Source of the DNA: Candidatus Aerophobetes bacterium Ae_b3b
Lineage (GTDB): Bacteria; Aerophobota; Aerophobia; Aerophobales; AE-B3A
Reading direction: 5' to 3'
Length of the DNA stretch: 7,551 bases
NCBI GenBank assembly: GCA_005223085.1
Contig: NJBP01000076.1
Span: 1 to 7,551 of the forward strand
Of this stretch, positions 5,074 to 7,551 are shown piece by piece (the first letter of the stretch is position 1; each line of letters opens with the position of its first letter). The translations under genes and the position numbers were made by a program. The notes beneath the pieces are model-generated. The model made no database searches, was not told the origin of the DNA, and was given only the letters and a program-made list of their open reading frames with translations.

Positions 5074-7266
5074 ATGAAGAAAGCTATTCTCATCGAATTG
5101 GCCGTTTTGGGATTAGGCATTATGATTGGGGGTCTTTCTCTGTCCGCACTTGCTCGAACAAACCAAACCGACAGTGAGGCGATGGCGACTTATCCCAGGA
5201 CCTCTTCGGTGACCCAACACAAAATGACACTTGATGGCGAGCCTTTGTTTTATAAGGCAACCACTGGCTTCCTACCTTACTACAATAAAAAAGGTAAGAA
5301 GAGAACACAAATCTTCTATACGGCCTATACTAGAGAGCGCATCCCACGGACGTCAACTCGTCCCCTTACCATAGTCTGTGGCGGGGGTCCTGGAGTCTCG
5401 TCTATTTATCTGCACATAGGGGGTTTCGGTCCTAAGGTGGTTCCTTTGGGAAACGGAATTGACCTCCCCAGACCCCCCTATCGAGTCGTCGACAATAAGA
5501 ATACTCTTCTGGGTATGACAGATCTCGTCTTTGTCGACCCTGTCGGTACTGGATTCAGTGAAGTCATTGAGGAGGGTAAGGAAGAGCTCTTCTGGGGGCT
5601 GGAAGAAGATGTTGACTCGATGGCTGAGTTCATCCGCATCTACCTTGCGCGGAATGGGCGTTGGAAATCTCCGCTCTTCATCGCCGGGGGAAGTCATGGT
5701 GGTATCCGGGCGGCTCGGCTCTCCGCACGCCTTCAGGACATGGGAATCCATCTGGTGGGAATCATTCTCATATCCCCGGCACTCCGCTACACCAGTTTGA
5801 TTGATGTTCCCGGAAACGACATCCCCTACATTCATAATCTATCCGCCATGGCCGCGGCAGCCTGGTATCACCAGAAAATAGATGCCCGGTACCGAAAAGT
5901 AAATCTGGACGGTCTCGTGAAAGAGGTTCGTTCCTGGGCTGAACACGAATATGCCGCGGCGCTCTGGCAAGGAAACGCACTTCCCGAAGCAAAGTACACA
6001 GAAGTTGCCCGCCAGCTTGCCGCTTACACCGGTTTATCAGAAGAAGTAATTAGGGCGCATAACCTAAGAGTCCCTATGTATCGGTTCCTGGGAACACTAT
6101 TACAAAAGGAACGACGCTCAATCAGTTTCTATGATGGCCGGGCCACCGCTCACAGCATAGATTTTGATGAATACACTTTTATGGATGACCCTATAGCCGT
6201 AAACACCTTTGGTCCTCTGTATACTGCCTTCAACAGCTACCTTGAGGAGAACTTGCAGTTTAGTACCGATAGAAAGTACATTGCCATAAACCGTGATATT
6301 GAAGATAGCTCCGACGGGGCCTCTGGAATACCGGCAGGGGGTAGGCGATATCCGGAAACCTTCGCCAGCCTCGCTTCGGCCCTCAGAAAAGCGAATTTTC
6401 TCAGGGCATTCGTTGCCATCGGCCTGTTCGATATGGCCTTTGTTCATGATGCTACCGTCTACGAGATTCACCGAATGGACCTTCCCCGAAAAATCCTTGA
6501 CAACATCACTGTTACAACCTATCCCGCAGGTCACATGATATATCTCGATCCCTCCTCTCACCAGAAGCTAAAAGAAAACTTACTCTGGTTCTACCAAGGC
6601 CTCAGGACAACCAGGTTCTCTAACTACAACTGGTTTGTGAAGACCAGTAGACAAAGGAGAACTGGGCCAGAATCAAATTATTTCTCAGATAGTAAGGAAA
6701 ATGTGTGGGTTGATAGTGAGGGACGATTACATTTGAAGATTACCAGAAGAAATGGAAAGTGGTATGGTGCAGAAGTTTTTTCTGAGAAGAGCTTTGGATA
6801 TGGGAAATACATCTTCTACCTAACAAGCAGAGTTGAGGAATTAGACCAGAATGTTGTTCTTGGTTTCTTTACTTGGGACAACCCTCCTGACTATAACCAT
6901 CGTGAGATTGACATTGAGTTTTCGAGGTGGGGCAAACAAAAAGAGAAAAACACACAGTTCGTGATACAACCGTGGACTCATCCTGCAAACATTCACAGGT
7001 TCGATACTCAACTGAAAGAGAATTACTCAACGCACAGTTTTGACTGGAGGAGGGAAAGCATATTCTTCCAAAGCCTTTATGGACATCATCGCACTCCTCC
7101 GAATGAGGGTTACATAATTGAATTGTGGAACTACGCTGGAAGGAGTATCCCCAGGCCTGGCAACGAAAAGACAAGGATTAACCTATGGCTATCCAAGGGC
7201 AATCCCCCTTCTGACAATATGGAAGCTGAAGTTGTTATCGAGAAGTTTGAATTTATTCCCCCGTAA
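5074..7266 (+). CDS. Exported S10 serine-peptidase-like hydrolase fused to a GH16-type glucanase domain
   Basis: The 730-residue product starts with a signal peptide (MKK, hydrophobic 4-26, likely cut after SALA at 27), so it acts outside the cytoplasm. Residues about 45-510 are a bacterial S10 (serine carboxypeptidase-like) alpha/beta hydrolase: GGGPG (103-107), PPYRVVDNKNTLL, LVFVDPVGTGFS (151-162), FWGLEEDV, nucleophile S207 in GGSHGG, D453 in GLFDMAF and H487 in PAGHMIYL. The triad is complete. However, the family's NGGPG Asn is G103 and the Glu of GESYG is G206. Residues about 515-730 form a GH16-like jelly roll with EIDIEF (611-616), where E611 would be the nucleophile and E615 the acid/base, plus FGYGKYIFYL and GNEKTRINLWL. 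GH16 enzymes cut beta-glucans and related polymers. The joint has almost no linker, and GC drops from about 56% in the S10 core to about 39% in the GH16 part. The fusion is clear in the sequence. Substrates are unknown, and an assembly join is not excluded. Confidence 0.9.
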   Translation: MKKAILIELAVLGLGIMIGGLSLSALARTNQTDSEAMATYPRTSSVTQHKMTLDGEPLFYKATTGFLPYYNKKGKKRTQIFYTAYTRERIPRTSTRPLTIVCGGGPGVSSIYLHIGGFGPKVVPLGNGIDLPRPPYRVVDNKNTLLGMTDLVFVDPVGTGFSEVIEEGKEELFWGLEEDVDSMAEFIRIYLARNGRWKSPLFIAGGSHGGIRAARLSARLQDMGIHLVGIILISPALRYTSLIDVPGNDIPYIHNLSAMAAAAWYHQKIDARYRKVNLDGLVKEVRSWAEHEYAAALWQGNALPEAKYTEVARQLAAYTGLSEEVIRAHNLRVPMYRFLGTLLQKERRSISFYDGRATAHSIDFDEYTFMDDPIAVNTFGPLYTAFNSYLEENLQFSTDRKYIAINRDIEDSSDGASGIPAGGRRYPETFASLASALRKANFLRAFVAIGLFDMAFVHDATVYEIHRMDLPRKILDNITVTTYPAGHMIYLDPSSHQKLKENLLWFYQGLRTTRFSNYNWFVKTSRQRRTGPESNYFSDSKENVWVDSEGRLHLKITRRNGKWYGAEVFSEKSFGYGKYIFYLTSRVEELDQNVVLGFFTWDNPPDYNHREIDIEFSRWGKQKEKNTQFVIQPWTHPANIHRFDTQLKENYSTHSFDWRRESIFFQSLYGHHRTPPNEGYIIELWNYAGRSIPRPGNEKTRINLWLSKGNPPSDNMEAEVVIEKFEFIPP

Positions 7267-7287
7267 GTCAGTCTCTTCTGATCCCAT

Positions 7288-7431
7288 TCAGACCACTCCT
7301 TTGGCAAGCCTCGCCCCGACCTGGGCAGTGAGATTGACTGATGAAACTTGCGCCATGCCGATTGGCAGGACAGCCACCAAACCTACCGGTGATTCAATAA
7401 CAATCAACCCTCGGTCCTGATAGACAAATTG
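7288..7431 (-). pseudogene. Relic of a phosphatidylserine-decarboxylase-family gene (C-terminal part)
   Basis: The minus strand reads 47 codons from 7431 to a TGA at 7290-7288. It contains RGLIVIESPVGLVAVLPIG followed by MAQVSSVNLTAQVG and ARLAKG. This matches the block near the C-terminus of phosphatidylserine-decarboxylase-related proteins (pattern ...IES-GLV-V-PIGM-EVSS--TV--G---KG). In whole enzymes that block is followed by the GYF-FGGST motif, where the chain self-cleaves to make the pyruvoyl cofactor; this motif is absent here. The frame is preceded by TAA (7434-7432) and has no start. On the same strand a strong AAGGAGG (7453-7447) and ATG (7439-7437) lie just upstream but two bases out of frame, and that frame stops at 7404. 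It is therefore truncated at both ends and cannot be active. It lies tail to tail with the fusion gene, 21 bp apart. Recognition is from memory of the family pattern. Confidence 0.6.
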
Positions 7432-7551
7432 TTAAGCATTACTAACCCTCCTTATCATTTCGTTCATGTTACTAGTAAGCATTAATAGTCATTTTTCAAG
7501 TGCATTCCAGGAAAACTGATAGATATTGCTGGGATTAAGGTGGATCTCTCA
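7432..7551. other. AT-rich end segment without a supportable gene
   Basis: This stretch holds the orphan Shine-Dalgarno/ATG of the decarboxylase relic. It also has two direct copies of TAAGCATTA (7433-7441 and 7476-7484) and the 10-bp palindrome TTACTAGTAA (7469-7478). On the minus strand a 22-codon frame enters from the right edge and stops at TAA 7484-7482, ending PGMHLKNDY. It could be the tail of a gene beyond the window, but it is too short to recognise. Confidence 0.4.

Noticed and set aside
7267-7292. Terminator after the fusion gene
   Set aside because: TCTGA/TCAGA gives only a 5-bp weak stem and no T-run follows on either strand.
7118-7420. A 100-codon plus-strand frame at the end of the fusion gene
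   Set aside because: Its first half overlaps the GH16 coding region in another frame, and its second half is antisense to the decarboxylase relic. It has no family features.
1-7551. CRISPR array, transposase or insertion sequence, tRNA
   Set aside because: I saw no regularly spaced repeats, no terminal inverted repeats with a transposase, and no tRNA-like cloverleaf on either strand.

Overview
This window is bacterial DNA of roughly 45-50% GC, with AGGAG/GGGAGG-type ribosome binding sites. It encodes a sigma-54 activator and a large soluble PAS-rich hybrid kinase. That mix is typical of Desulfobacterota-like bacteria (the old deltaproteobacteria) and of related uncultured phyla. The sequence alone does not fix the taxon, and no rRNA or tRNA is present.

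Layout. (1) Positions 1-1230, minus strand: an NtrC-type sigma-54-dependent response regulator with receiver and AAA+ domains. The left edge of the window cuts it off before the DNA-binding domain. It is easy to miss because its stop codon lies outside the window. (2) Positions 1231-1610: a divergent control region with two near-consensus sigma-70 promoters back to back, both with 16-bp spacers. Each transcript has a leader of about 85-125 nt. The plus-strand leader holds a hairpin and a 10-codon ORF whose stop overlaps the kinase start (ATGA). (3) Positions 1611-4985, plus strand: a 1124-residue cytoplasmic hybrid sensor kinase (PAS, GAF-like segment, PAS, PAS, PAS, HisKA, HATPase, receiver). 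(4) Positions 5074-7266, plus strand: a 730-residue exported protein that joins a bacterial S10 serine-peptidase-like alpha/beta hydrolase to a GH16-type beta-glucanase/lectin fold in one reading frame. (5) Positions 7288-7431, minus strand: a 47-codon relic of the C-terminal part of a phosphatidylserine-decarboxylase-family protein, tail to tail with the fusion gene. A well-formed Shine-Dalgarno/ATG sits just upstream of it in the wrong frame. (6) Positions 7432-7551: no supportable gene.

The divergent pair looks like a signalling module. The kinase senses cytoplasmic cues through its PAS/GAF-like modules, and the neighbouring regulator would activate sigma-54 promoters elsewhere; that they are partners is an inference from position. 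The exported hydrolase may be read through from the kinase, because the 88-bp gap has no convincing terminator. The most unusual object is the S10-GH16 fusion. Both catalytic centres look intact, GC falls sharply at the joint, and two S10 residues that normally bind the substrate's C-terminal carboxylate are replaced by glycine.
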